8,132 nt of DNA, from NCBI GenBank assembly GCA_030635565.1, contig DAOVYP010000081.1, forward strand, positions 1 through 8,132. The letters are read 5' to 3'. The notes under the pieces are model-generated. The model was not told where the DNA came from. It did no database searches and was given only the letters and a program-made list of their open reading frames with translations. Positions 1 through 7,411 of the stretch are shown in pieces. Every line of letters begins with the position of its first letter. The first letter of the stretch is position 1. Origin of the DNA: Spirochaeta sp. Its GTDB lineage: Bacteria > Spirochaetota > Spirochaetia > DSM-2461. The position numbers and the translations under genes are program-made.

Positions 1-881
1 CCGAGGTCTTCCAGGAACTCACTGACACTTTTTGAAGATCTGATATCTACTAAAACTTTATTATTCCCCATTCTTTTCTCCGGAAAGAACTCGAAATAAT
101 ATAATCCGATCAATGCTGTAATCAAATCCGGTGATATGATCTCACCCTCATTGTCAACAACGACCACTCGATCTCCATCTCCGTCGAAACAAAAACCGAT
201 ATCAGCCTTGGTTTCTTCTATTTTAGCTCTCAGTTGGGCCAGATTCTCAGAAAGAGTCGGATTCGGACCATGATTTGGAAAATCACCGATAACACTATCG
301 TTAATCAGTATTGAATAGTCAGCAGATTCTTTCAGGATTAGATGAATGTTACTCGCGATTGATCCGTTCGAACAATCATAGACCGCTTTTATCCTGTTAT
401 CAGACGGTCGGTATTTCTGTAGATATTTGTAGTAGTCCAGGGAAATATCTTTCTGAATGACATGACCTCTTCCATCGATTGAAAATTTATTCCTTTGTTT
501 CAAAATCCTTTTTAAATCATTCAGTCCGGTTGTTGAGTCTATCGGTACTGCGTTTTTTCCAGTTAGCTTCAGTCCATTGTAACCTACAGGATTATGTGAT
601 GCCGTTATCATGATTGCACCGTCATAATTATAATGTCCGACAATGAAATATACCGCTGGAGTATCGACGGTACCGATATCAATTACATCAACTCCCCTAT
701 CATTCAGCCCTTGAGCAATACTATGGAATATTTCATTTGACGATTCTCTGCCATCCCGTCCAATAACAATTTTATCGCCGGCGATAATTTCGGGTATCGA
801 ATGGCCAAGCCGATAAGCTGTTTCCTTGTTCCACTCCTGTGGATACAATCCACGGATATCATTATCCTTGAAAATATTCAT
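1..881 (-). CDS. Phosphomannomutase/phosphoglucomutase, N-terminal part (runs off left edge)
   Basis: This cytoplasmic alpha-D-phosphohexomutase would interconvert mannose- or glucose-6-phosphate and the 1-phosphate, supplying sugar nucleotides for surface polysaccharide. The 293 visible codons carry the phosphoserine loop TASHNP at residues 93-98 (catalytic Ser95), a GRDGR segment at 41-45, and the metal-binding loop DGDGDR at 233-238. These define domains 1 and 2 and the beginning of domain 3. The C-terminal sugar- and phosphate-binding parts lie beyond the window, so mannose versus glucose preference cannot be judged. The ATG at 879-881 starts MNIFKDNDIRG, a typical family N-terminus, and AAAGGA lies 11 bases upstream. 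The gene is visibly AT-richer than the iol genes and is not part of inositol catabolism. It may belong to a polysaccharide cluster to the left. The family assignment is secure; the exact substrate is not. Confidence 0.93.
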   Translation of the reverse strand, partial: MNIFKDNDIRGLYPQEWNKETAYRLGHSIPEIIAGDKIVIGRDGRESSNEIFHSIAQGLNDRGVDVIDIGTVDTPAVYFIVGHYNYDGAIMITASHNPVGYNGLKLTGKNAVPIDSTTGLNDLKRILKQRNKFSIDGRGHVIQKDISLDYYKYLQKYRPSDNRIKAVYDCSNGSIASNIHLILKESADYSILINDSVIGDFPNHGPNPTLSENLAQLRAKIEETKADIGFCFDGDGDRVVVVDNEGEIISPDLITALIGLYYFEFFPEKRMGNNKVLVDIRSSKSVSEFLEDL

Positions 882-965
882 CCCGTAAGAATTCCTTTAA
901 TCTGAATCCAATGAAGCGATATTAAACCGACAAAAGATGTATTCATGGAAAGTCCGATGCCATAT

Positions 966-987
966 GAATCAGTCGTACTCCTGATTC
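966..987. repeat. Inverted repeat at the end of the truncated dehydrogenase gene
   Basis: GAATCAG (966-972) and CTGATTC (981-987) form a perfect 7-base-pair stem with an 8-base loop. The repeat begins on the last base of the TAG stop codon of the truncated gene, as read on the minus strand. No T-run follows in either direction, so it does not qualify as an intrinsic terminator. It could protect the 3' end of the iol transcript or be a chance palindrome at a rearrangement scar. The rest of the 882-986 spacer shows no gene and no convincing promoter. Confidence 0.4.
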
Positions 988-1616
988 TACCGTATTGCCT
1001 TGATGTGCTTCACCCTGGAATAAACGGTCTTCACCTCCGATCCCAGGAACCATCGTGCCAGGTCAATGTCATGGACGTTGCAGTCCAGAAATATGCCGCC
1101 GGATGTCGGTACGAAATTCACCTGGAATTCGGCGTATTCATCCAGATCAACGGTTTGGGACCGGACCAGGAACGGTTCGCCGATGGCCCCTTCGTCTATC
1201 AGCTTCTTAGCATAAGCGTAACTCGGATCGAAGCGGCGGACGAATCCGACGAAGAACAGCTTATCATCATGCCGGGAGGCCGCATCCTCTACCTTCCTGC
1301 ATTCCTCAAGATTGATTCCCATTGGTTTCTCGGTAAAAACGTGGAGTCCTCCTTCAAGAGCCATCATGGACTGTTCCGCATGCATGGAAGAGGTTGTTAC
1401 GAGAAAAACGGCATCCAGATCGGCCTTTTCCAGCATTTCTTCATAGTCTTTGTAGGTTTCATTGACGCCCAGTTCTTTTTCGGCCCAAGTCAATTCCTCC
1501 GGGACAATGGAACAGGCCGCCTTCAGTTCGGCGCCCACCACTTTGTAGCGAAGATTCTGCGCGTGCCGCTTCCCCAGACGACCCAGACCGACGATCCCGA
1601 TTTTCACCGATTCCAT
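987..1616 (-). pseudogene. Gfo/Idh/MocA inositol-dehydrogenase-like gene, C-terminally truncated
   Basis: This is a second NAD(P)-dependent sugar/inositol dehydrogenase, 209 codons long where the family usually has about 335-345. The Rossmann domain is intact: GLGRLG at residues 10-15 and the EKP motif with Lys97. The start of the catalytic domain is also present: GFVRRFD near 124-130 and SGGIFLDCNVHDID, with Asp178 and His182 aligning with the catalytic Asp/His of IolG. Family similarity ends around residue 200 (SEVKTVYSR), followed by eight unrelated residues and TAG. The missing part is most of the C-terminal beta-sheet domain, which completes the substrate pocket and the oligomer interface, so activity is unlikely. 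Start and Shine-Dalgarno (GGAG, 8 bases upstream) are good, and it lies 21 bases after iolG as the last gene of the operon. The family suggests myo- or scyllo-inositol as the original substrate. None of the three frames beyond the break looks like a continuation, which points to a deletion or insertion junction near 1010 rather than a simple frameshift. Confidence 0.85.
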
Positions 1617-1637
1617 CTTGTCGGCTCCGTATTACGA

Positions 1638-2651
1638 TTACTCCCGGTCCACTTCTACAGGCAGACCCGTTTCCAGGGACTTTTTAGCCGCGAGGGCGAT
1701 AAGTACCGAGTTCAAAGCGGCTTTGCGGCCCGGAACCTCGACACCGTCATTAACAGCCTTGACGAAATCCCGGAGCTCTTCGGCGAAAGACTCGGCATAC
1801 CGTTCCAGGAAGAAAAACAAGGGTTTCTCCGACCGGACCCCTTCTGCATCGCTGAGAGATACCGTGGTAGGGGTGTCATTGGTACTGCTTGCACAAGCCC
1901 TGCTTCCGAATACCTCAGCTCGCTGATCGTAACCGTAGGTAGCTTTCCGGGAATTATCGATGACGCCAAGAGCCCCGTTTTCGAACCAGAGTGTGGTGAT
2001 AGCGGTATCGATGTCTCCTTCCCGGCCGATGGCCGGGTCAACCAGAACCGCTCCCGCAGCATGCACCTTCACCACCTCGCTTCCTGTAAGATACCGGGCC
2101 ATGTCGAAATCATGGATAGCCATGTCCAGGAACAGACCACCGGAGACCCGGACGTATTCTGCCGGTGGCGGTTCCGGATCCCGGGATGTGATTCGCAGCA
2201 GGTGAACGTCACCTACCGAACCGTCGATGACGGCCTGTCGAAGAGCCCGGAAATTGTGATCGAAACGACGGTTGAAGCCGATCTGGAATATAACACCGGC
2301 CTGCTTCACTACATCAAGAGTTTTTCGGATGACATCGGGATCCTGATCCAGAGGTTTCTCACAGAACACATGTTTGCCGGCCATTGCGGCTTCCCTGGTG
2401 ATGGTCGCATGGGTATCGGTGGGAGAACAGATCAGGACGGCATCGATGTCCGGGTCGCCCAATATTTCCCTGTAGTCCTTTATCACCCTGGTGATACCAT
2501 AATCGGCGGCCAAAGCTTCCAGTTCTTTATTTGCGAATGGATCGGTCATAACCGTCACTTCGACTCCGGCCACCCGGGTAGTCAGATTTATGGCATGGAC
2601 CTTTCCGATACGTCCGCCGCCGATGATTCCGATTCTCAGGTTTTTACTCAT
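1638..2651 (-). CDS. iolG: Inositol 2-dehydrogenase
   Basis: This cytoplasmic NAD-dependent enzyme oxidises myo-inositol to 2-keto-myo-inositol (scyllo-inosose), the first step of the pathway. The protein has 337 residues, normal for the family. The N-terminal Rossmann fold has GGGRIG at 11-16. The EKP motif places Lys99, and GGLFLDMAIHDFD supplies Asp176 and His180; these match the Lys/Asp/His catalytic set of Bacillus IolG in order and spacing. GFNRRFD at 125-131 is also typical of inositol dehydrogenases. The ATG is preceded by GGAG with a 6-base spacer. The gene begins 12 bases after iolE ends, which implies one transcript. Of the two dehydrogenases at the end of the operon, this is the intact one. 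Gfo/Idh/MocA proteins have broad substrates, so the name rests on context as well as on motifs. Confidence 0.92.
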   Translation of the reverse strand: MSKNLRIGIIGGGRIGKVHAINLTTRVAGVEVTVMTDPFANKELEALAADYGITRVIKDYREILGDPDIDAVLICSPTDTHATITREAAMAGKHVFCEKPLDQDPDVIRKTLDVVKQAGVIFQIGFNRRFDHNFRALRQAVIDGSVGDVHLLRITSRDPEPPPAEYVRVSGGLFLDMAIHDFDMARYLTGSEVVKVHAAGAVLVDPAIGREGDIDTAITTLWFENGALGVIDNSRKATYGYDQRAEVFGSRACASSTNDTPTTVSLSDAEGVRSEKPLFFFLERYAESFAEELRDFVKAVNDGVEVPGRKAALNSVLIALAAKKSLETGLPVEVDRE

Positions 2652-2663
2652 TTTCTTCTCCGT

Positions 2664-3560
2664 TTACAGTCCAGTCTGTTCCCGGATATATTCCCGGGCC
2701 TTAAGGGCATATTCGAAAGGATTGGCTTTTGCCGGATCCTGTTCGGCTTCCACCACAATCCATCCTTCGTAACCGGCATCGCCGATTATCTTGAAGATAG
2801 AGGGGAAATCCACCGATCCGTCGCCGGGAACCGTGAAGACACCTTCCCTGACGGCTTTCATGAATGGCCAATCTTCCTTCATGCCCACGACATGTATGTC
2901 CGCACGTAAATCCTTAAGATGAACGTGACCCACCCGGGATACGAATTTCTTCAACTGCTCGACGGGGTCCGAACCATTGAAGGAAAAGTGTCCCGAATCA
3001 TATGTTAAATAAACCGTATCCGGGTTTGTTTCATTCAGGAATCGTTCTGTCTCTTCGGGAGTCTGGACGCCGGTACCCATATGATGGTGGAAACAGAGTT
3101 TGAAGCCTTCATCTTTCGCAATCCGACCGAGCCGATTGAAGCCGTCCACCAGGGTTTTCCATTCATCGTCGGAGAACTCAGCCTTACCGGCCCGGACTCC
3201 GAGCTTGAGATTTCCCTGAGATGAACGGGTCTGCTCCGAAGGTCCGATGACATCGGCGCCGACAACTCGAAGGAATGCCAGCTGCTTACGAAACGCTCTC
3301 TCCACATCGGAAAATGGTTTGGAGACGGTAAAGGCGCTGAACCACTGGTTGCAGATTACAAGGCCCCGCAGATCGAGGGCTTTTTTGAGTTCCCGGGCAT
3401 CGTCGGGGTACCTTCCCCCCACCTCACTGCCGATGAAGCCGGCCAGGGCCATTTCACTGATGCACTGCTGGAAGGTGTTTTCCGCACCCAGTTCCGGGAT
3501 ATCGTCATTGGTCCATCCGATAGGTGCGATGCCCAGTTTAATCTTGTCTTTATTCAGCAT
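2664..3560 (-). CDS. iolE: Inosose dehydratase (2-keto-myo-inositol dehydratase)
   Basis: The enzyme removes water from 2-keto-myo-inositol to give 3D-(3,5/4)-trihydroxycyclohexane-1,2-dione, step two of inositol breakdown. The 298-residue protein is a complete xylose-isomerase-like TIM barrel. The family signature APIGWTNDD lies at 12-20, NQWFS at 71-75, and HHHMGTGVQT at 158-167. YDSGHFSF (187-194, with Asp188 and His191), HVHLKD (212-217) and the Glu271 region IVVEAEQDP follow. The Asp, His and Glu residues in these strands are the likely divalent-metal ligands; this is inferred from the family rather than from a structure. The ATG has GGAGG 7 bases upstream. The gene starts 13 bases after the iolD stop and ends 12 bases before iolG. 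The substrate fits the product of IolG next door, so the assignment is firm. Confidence 0.95.
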   Translation of the reverse strand: MLNKDKIKLGIAPIGWTNDDIPELGAENTFQQCISEMALAGFIGSEVGGRYPDDARELKKALDLRGLVICNQWFSAFTVSKPFSDVERAFRKQLAFLRVVGADVIGPSEQTRSSQGNLKLGVRAGKAEFSDDEWKTLVDGFNRLGRIAKDEGFKLCFHHHMGTGVQTPEETERFLNETNPDTVYLTYDSGHFSFNGSDPVEQLKKFVSRVGHVHLKDLRADIHVVGMKEDWPFMKAVREGVFTVPGDGSVDFPSIFKIIGDAGYEGWIVVEAEQDPAKANPFEYALKAREYIREQTGL

Positions 3561-3573
3561 AATCCACCCTCCA

Positions 3574-5442
3574 TTAGAACTGTTTCGCCTTCGCGACGTT
3601 TTTCTTGATACTCTTGCCGGCTTCTACAACCGCACTCTTTTTAGAGACCTCCGGAGTACCCACCCGCCACCAGGCACCGTAATCACCGGTCATGGACTTC
3701 CGGGCTGTCTTGCAGTCGATCAGTGCCGGCTTGTCACTCGCCCGAGCCTCTTTGAGCGCCTTGACGAACTCATCGCTGGATTCGACCCTGTAGCTGTCGT
3801 AGCCGACACCCCGGGCCATAGCCGCATAATCGACAGGGATGTAGTCACCGTCCAGCCTATCGGTTTCAGGATTCCGGTACCGGAACTCACAGCCGAAATG
3901 AGGAATGCCCTGGGAGGCCTGGAGGTTGTCGATGCAGTGGAAACCGTTGTTGTCAATCAGGATGATATTGATCTTCAAACCCTCCTGCACTGCAGTAAAC
4001 ATCTCGGAATTGAGCATCCAGAAACTCCCGTCCCCTAAAATGCAATAGACTTCATGTTCGGGACAGGCGATTTTGGCCCCAAGGGCGCCGGCAATCTCGT
4101 AACCCATGCAGCTGAAGCCGTACTCCACATGATAGGTATCCGGAACCCTGGTCCTCCAGATTCTCTCCATGTCCGAGGGCAGGGATCCGGAAGCCGCTAC
4201 GACAATAGCATTCTCGGGAATACCGCCTTCGTTCATCAGACCCATTACCCTGGTCTGGGCGAATCCGGACTCGGCATCGTCCAGAGTAAACAGCCGGGTA
4301 TTTTCGGCCGTCCAGCTGGCTATGGCGTCTTTCACCTGATTGCCCCAATCGGCCTTGTAACCAAGGCTCTTGAGTTCCTGATGAATCTCAGCCAGGGCGA
4401 GTTTCGCATCTCCCAGAAGAGGAATCCCGTTCATCTTGTAGGCATCGAATGCGCTGACATTGATTGAGAGCAGTTCCACTTCCGGGTTGTGGAAGTCCCA
4501 TTTTGAAGCCGTCGTGAAATCGTTGAGCCGGGTCCCGACGGCGATAATCAGATCGGTGTCATGGGCGATTTCATTGGCCGAACTTGTGCCGGTAACTCCG
4601 AGTCCCCCGAGGTTCAAGGGGTTATCCCAGAGAAGGACGCCCTTCCCGGCCTGGGTCTCGGCAAAGGGGATGTCGAAATCCGCGGCGAACTTCGCCAATT
4701 CCTCACCGGCGCCGGAATAACGTACCCCGCCGCCGCAGATAATCATGGGCTTTTTCTTGCCCTTGATGAGTTTGGCGGCCCGCAGTGCATCCCCGGGAGA
4801 GAGGGGCCGGCGGCCGGGTCGATGAACCCGTTTGGCGAAGAACTCTTCCGGGTAGTCGTAGGCTTCGGCCTGGACATCCTGAGGCAGGGCCAGGCAGACG
4901 GCGCCGGTCTCCGCCGGATCGGTAAGGACGCGCATCGCATTCAACGAGGCGGTCATAAGCTGTTCGGGCCGGACGATCCGGTCCCAGTATCTGCAGACGG
5001 CGCGGAATGCATCGTTTGCCGTATTGGTGTAATCATGGGGAATCTCGATCTGCTGGAGCACCGGATCGGGCTGACGGCATGCAAAGGCGTCGCCGGGAAG
5101 AAAGAGAACCGGAATGCGGTTTGCTGTTGCGGTTCCGGCGGCGGTTACCATGTTCAAGGCTCCCGGGCCGATGGAACTGGTAACGGCCATGATTTTCCGC
5201 CGCTTGTTCTGCTTGGCAAAGGCGATGGCGGCATGCCCCATGCCCTGTTCGCTGTGGCCCTGGTAGAATTTCAGGCTGTGATCGGATTCCTGGAGTGCTT
5301 CCCCGATACCGACCACACAGCCGTGCCCGAATATGCCGAACACGCCTTCGACGAATTTGATTTCTTCGCCGTCCGACTCGAGGTACTGATTGTCCAGGAA
5401 CTTCACCAGTGCCTGGGACATGGTTAATCGCAGAGTGCTCAT
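3574..5442 (-). CDS. iolD: 3D-(3,5/4)-trihydroxycyclohexane-1,2-dione acylhydrolase, ThDP-dependent
   Basis: IolD opens the cyclohexane-dione ring by hydrolysis to 5-deoxy-D-glucuronate, using thiamine diphosphate. The 622-residue protein has the three-domain layout of the acetolactate-synthase superfamily. The N-terminal Pyr domain carries the catalytic glutamate in FYQGHSEQGMGHAA (Glu65). A central domain spans roughly 200-365. The C-terminal PP domain carries the ThDP/Mg motif, starting with LGDGSFWMLNS at 469-479 and ending with the Asn pair at 498-499. Length and motif positions match IolD rather than acetolactate synthase or indole-pyruvate decarboxylase. The ATG overlaps the iolB TGA (ATGA), which suggests translational coupling, and GAGGAGG lies 4 bases upstream of the start inside the end of iolB. 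A Lys-rich tail after about residue 600 may be flexible. Confidence 0.96.
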   Translation of the reverse strand: MSTLRLTMSQALVKFLDNQYLESDGEEIKFVEGVFGIFGHGCVVGIGEALQESDHSLKFYQGHSEQGMGHAAIAFAKQNKRRKIMAVTSSIGPGALNMVTAAGTATANRIPVLFLPGDAFACRQPDPVLQQIEIPHDYTNTANDAFRAVCRYWDRIVRPEQLMTASLNAMRVLTDPAETGAVCLALPQDVQAEAYDYPEEFFAKRVHRPGRRPLSPGDALRAAKLIKGKKKPMIICGGGVRYSGAGEELAKFAADFDIPFAETQAGKGVLLWDNPLNLGGLGVTGTSSANEIAHDTDLIIAVGTRLNDFTTASKWDFHNPEVELLSINVSAFDAYKMNGIPLLGDAKLALAEIHQELKSLGYKADWGNQVKDAIASWTAENTRLFTLDDAESGFAQTRVMGLMNEGGIPENAIVVAASGSLPSDMERIWRTRVPDTYHVEYGFSCMGYEIAGALGAKIACPEHEVYCILGDGSFWMLNSEMFTAVQEGLKINIILIDNNGFHCIDNLQASQGIPHFGCEFRYRNPETDRLDGDYIPVDYAAMARGVGYDSYRVESSDEFVKALKEARASDKPALIDCKTARKSMTGDYGAWWRVGTPEVSKKSAVVEAGKSIKKNVAKAKQF

Positions 5443-6254
5443 TTTGCCTCCTCATAGGGCCTTTCAGGCCAGATTTTCACATCTTCTTCGAGAAGCCATT
5501 TATGCTCCTCACGAAAATACCGGGTTGTGGGCAGCCAGCGGTCGCCGGGCAGGTGGGGTATCATCCAGATGTAATACATGGCGTAGCCCGCCCCAGCCAC
5601 CTGGGAATGAGTTTTATCCGGGCTGATAAGACTGGTGCTTCTGTCCCTGACGGTCTGGGCGTCGTAATCCAGAAGCGACACTCCGAATCCCTGCTCCGGA
5701 AACATTCGATAGTGATAAATTTCAGGATGGGGATGATCGTGGGGAGGATAGCTTGACCATTTTCCGGGATGATTGATGACTTCTCCCAGAACCATATTCG
5801 AGAACTCGGCATTCTCGCCGTCAAAGACGGTGCGAACCGTCCTGATTGAGGCTTCATTCAGCGATCCGGCACCGAACACATCGTTCCGGATGTCATCCTT
5901 GCCGTAATAAACCGCCGGGAAGTACTTTTCGTTCATACAGGCCTCGTAGCAGAGTTCGGCACCACCGGAACCTCCGGTGATTCCGACGGGCATACCCCCG
6001 GGGACAAGAATGGCCTCGGGATTCTCATCAAAACAGGATGCACGGACGGCCTTTCGTGTTTCCCCGTCCCAACTGAAAATCACGTTACCGCCTATCAGCA
6101 GCAGAGCCCGTTCTTTATCTGCCGAGTTTTCCCAGATTTCGCCTTCGGCCAGCTTCAGGATTCCGAAATCCAGCAGCATGCCCTCGGCATTTCCAGCATC
6201 CCGGACAACCATGCTCATACCGTTTCCGTATGGCTTTTCCTGATGTATTACCAT
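5439..6254 (-). CDS. iolB: 5-deoxy-glucuronate isomerase
   Basis: IolB converts 5-deoxy-D-glucuronate to 2-deoxy-5-keto-D-gluconate, the step before the IolC kinase. From the chosen start the protein has 271 residues, the usual family length. It is a bicupin; the metal-binding stretch PHDHPHPEIYHYR has His172, His174 and Glu178, with His216 (DKTHS) as a likely fourth ligand. The ATG at 6252-6254 is preferred because GGAG sits 5 bases upstream. The frame can be extended to a TTG at 6270-6272, but that start would lie inside the operator and has no ribosome site. This is the first gene of the iol operon. It follows the regulator gene by 152 bases and overlaps iolD by 4 bases. Expression is probably controlled by the operator at 6267-6282. 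Confidence 0.94.
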   Translation of the reverse strand: MVIHQEKPYGNGMSMVVRDAGNAEGMLLDFGILKLAEGEIWENSADKERALLLIGGNVIFSWDGETRKAVRASCFDENPEAILVPGGMPVGITGGSGGAELCYEACMNEKYFPAVYYGKDDIRNDVFGAGSLNEASIRTVRTVFDGENAEFSNMVLGEVINHPGKWSSYPPHDHPHPEIYHYRMFPEQGFGVSLLDYDAQTVRDRSTSLISPDKTHSQVAGAGYAMYYIWMIPHLPGDRWLPTTRYFREEHKWLLEEDVKIWPERPYEEAK

Positions 6255-6259
6255 ATACA

Positions 6260-6263
6260 CTCC
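6260..6263 (-). promoter_or_regulatory. Ribosome binding site that fixes the iolB start
   Basis: GGAG lies 5 bases before the ATG at 6254 and only 3 bases downstream of the operator. It supports the shorter IolB over the TTG-initiated version. A repressor sitting next to this site would also lie very close to the start of the message. Confidence 0.7.
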
Positions 6264-6289
6264 ATATTGCAAACGTTTACGATAAAGAT
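6264..6289 (-). promoter_or_regulatory. Candidate iolB promoter overlapping operator O1
   Basis: On the minus strand, TTGATC at 6291-6286 (its first base falls in the T-run) and CAATAT at 6269-6264 are separated by 16 bases. Placing the upstream box one base differently gives 17. The downstream box is a poor match to TATAAT (3 of 6). The layout, with the operator between the boxes, resembles that of the regulator promoter. The start of transcription would fall on or just after the Shine-Dalgarno, which argues against it. It is listed as one of two alternatives, the other at 6341-6369. Confidence 0.25.
6267..6282 (-). promoter_or_regulatory. LacI-family operator O1 in front of iolB
   Basis: On the minus strand this reads TCGTAAACGTTTGCAA, a 16-base imperfect palindrome centred on the CG step, with 6 of 8 half-site positions symmetric. 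The AAACGTTT core is the classical LacI/PurR/CcpA-type centre. The first 12 bases, TCGTAAACGTTT, are identical to operator O2 in front of the regulator gene. The site ends 12 bases before the iolB ATG. Binding by the adjacent regulator is inferred. Confidence 0.75.
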
Positions 6290-6290
6290 C

Positions 6291-6315
6291 AAAAAAACAA
6301 CCGTTTAATACGGCT
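6291..6315 (-). terminator. Possible intrinsic terminator after the regulator gene
   Basis: On the minus strand, AGCCGT (6315-6310) pairs with ACGGTT (6304-6299) around a 5-base loop, ATTAA. The stem has six pairs, one of them G-U. One G and then seven Ts (6297-6291) follow. The stem is short and weak, but the T-run is good and the position, about 90 bases after the regulator stop and just before operator O1, makes sense. It would separate regulator and iol transcripts, or act as a leaky attenuator if the iol promoter is upstream of it. Confidence 0.5.
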
Positions 6316-6340
6316 CAATCACTTTCACAAATGCTTTACA

Positions 6341-6369
6341 ACAATACACCCGGCAGATACGGATGTAAA
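6341..6369 (-). promoter_or_regulatory. Alternative iol operon promoter
   Basis: On the minus strand, TTTACA (6369-6364, 5 of 6 to the -35 consensus) and TATTGT (6346-6341, 4 of 6 to the -10 consensus) are separated by exactly 17 bases. Transcription would start near 6334 and give a leader of about 80 bases. That leader would contain both the T-run hairpin at 6291-6315 and operator O1. It is the better sequence match of the two candidates, but it requires read-through of the hairpin. Confidence 0.35.
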
Positions 6370-6406
6370 GTGCCTATTGTCTGAAAAACAGATAATATGA
6401 AAAATA

Positions 6407-7405
6407 TCAGGTTGATCGACGAACGATGAGTTCCGGTTGGAGTGTCATTCGTTCAGTTCTCCTTTCGGAGGGATCCCGGTTGAGCTGTCGTAGGAGTATC
6501 TCCGCGGCATAGGCGCCGATCCGGTATTTCGGTTGGTGGATAGTGGAGAGCTGAATATCCGGATGGGAGGCAATGGGGATGTCGTCGAATCCGATGACTG
6601 CCATATCTTCGGGCACACGGTACCCCGAATCCCGAACCCCCTGCACCACTCCCATGGCAATAAGGTCATTTTCGGCAAATACACCATCGGGAATAGTGCC
6701 TTTCCCCAGGAGATTCCGGATCATTTTATAACCGCTCTGTTCCTGAAACTTGTCGAGAACCACCATGTCCTCGGAGATTTCTATACCGGCACGATTCAGT
6801 GCCTTGTGGTATCCGCTAAGACGATCTTCAAGGGAATGCCGCTCCTGCTCGCTGCCGATAAAAGCGATTCTCCGATGCTTCCGGGAGAGAAGATGGGTAA
6901 CGGCCATGTCCGCGCCTTTGATATTGTCGATCAGAACATAGCTGTGTTCGGTACCTTCCGGATAACTGGAGACATAGACCAGCGGCATATCGGAGGGAAT
7001 GAGTGATTCGATGTCATCAGCATGATGTGCAATGGAAGAAATAATGATTCCGTCCACCTGCTTCTGAATCAGATTGTTCAGATAATCCCGCTCCCGTTCC
7101 GGATTCCAGCTGGTATTACATAAAAAAAGATTGTACCCGGCCTTCAACAACGTTTCTTCGATACCCAGAGCCAACCTGGGAAAAAAGGGACTGGTGATAT
7201 CGGGGATTATGAGGCCGACGGTCATGGTGGCCCTGTTCACCAGACCCTGGGCGATGGCATTGGGACGGTAACTCATCTCTTCTGCAAGAGCCTTCACCTT
7301 CTCCCGGGTTTCCCGGCTGACACCGTATTTCCCGTTCAGGGCCCTGGAAACCGTCGCATATGAGATGCCCGCCCGGGCGGCGATATCCTTGATCGTCGGG
7401 TTCAT
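6407..7405 (-). CDS. LacI-family transcriptional regulator, likely repressor of the iol operon
   Basis: This DNA-binding regulator probably senses inositol or a pathway intermediate; the ligand is not known. From the chosen ATG it has 332 residues, a full LacI-family length. The N-terminal helix-turn-helix is TIKDIAARAGISYATVSRAL (4-23), with recognition residues Tyr16 and Ala17. The hinge helix RPNAIAQGLVN follows at 47-57. A periplasmic-binding-protein-like core starts at VGLIIPDITSPFF and includes VFAENDLIAMGV (242-253) and the IGFDDIP stretch at 271-277. The frame extends upstream to an ATG at 7451-7453. That would add 16 residues before the helix-turn-helix and place the operator and promoter inside the coding region, so the start at 7405 is preferred. 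No Shine-Dalgarno precedes 7405, and the message may be leaderless. The gene is codirectional with iolB and just upstream of it. The well-known Bacillus iol repressor is DeoR-family, so control here is of a different type. Confidence 0.92.
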   Translation of the reverse strand: MNPTIKDIAARAGISYATVSRALNGKYGVSRETREKVKALAEEMSYRPNAIAQGLVNRATMTVGLIIPDITSPFFPRLALGIEETLLKAGYNLFLCNTSWNPERERDYLNNLIQKQVDGIIISSIAHHADDIESLIPSDMPLVYVSSYPEGTEHSYVLIDNIKGADMAVTHLLSRKHRRIAFIGSEQERHSLEDRLSGYHKALNRAGIEISEDMVVLDKFQEQSGYKMIRNLLGKGTIPDGVFAENDLIAMGVVQGVRDSGYRVPEDMAVIGFDDIPIASHPDIQLSTIHQPKYRIGAYAAEILLRQLNRDPSERRTERMTLQPELIVRRST

Positions 7406-7411
7406 GGGAGT

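Noticed and set aside
966..987. Inverted repeat as terminator of the iol operon
   Set aside because: No T-run follows the stem on the minus strand, so it does not meet the usual criterion for intrinsic termination.
945..2909. 654-codon open frame on the plus strand, antisense to the dehydrogenase genes, iolG and part of iolE
   Set aside because: It lies opposite three well-supported genes, its protein shows no recognisable domain, and it has no ribosome site. Long antisense frames are expected opposite codon-biased genes.
4561..5427. 288-codon plus-strand frame inside iolD
   Set aside because: It is the antisense shadow of a complete ThDP enzyme whose catalytic motifs are all in the minus frame.
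6255..6272. TTG start extending IolB by six residues
   Set aside because: It lies within the operator and lacks a ribosome site, whereas the ATG at 6254 has GGAG 5 bases upstream and gives the usual family length.
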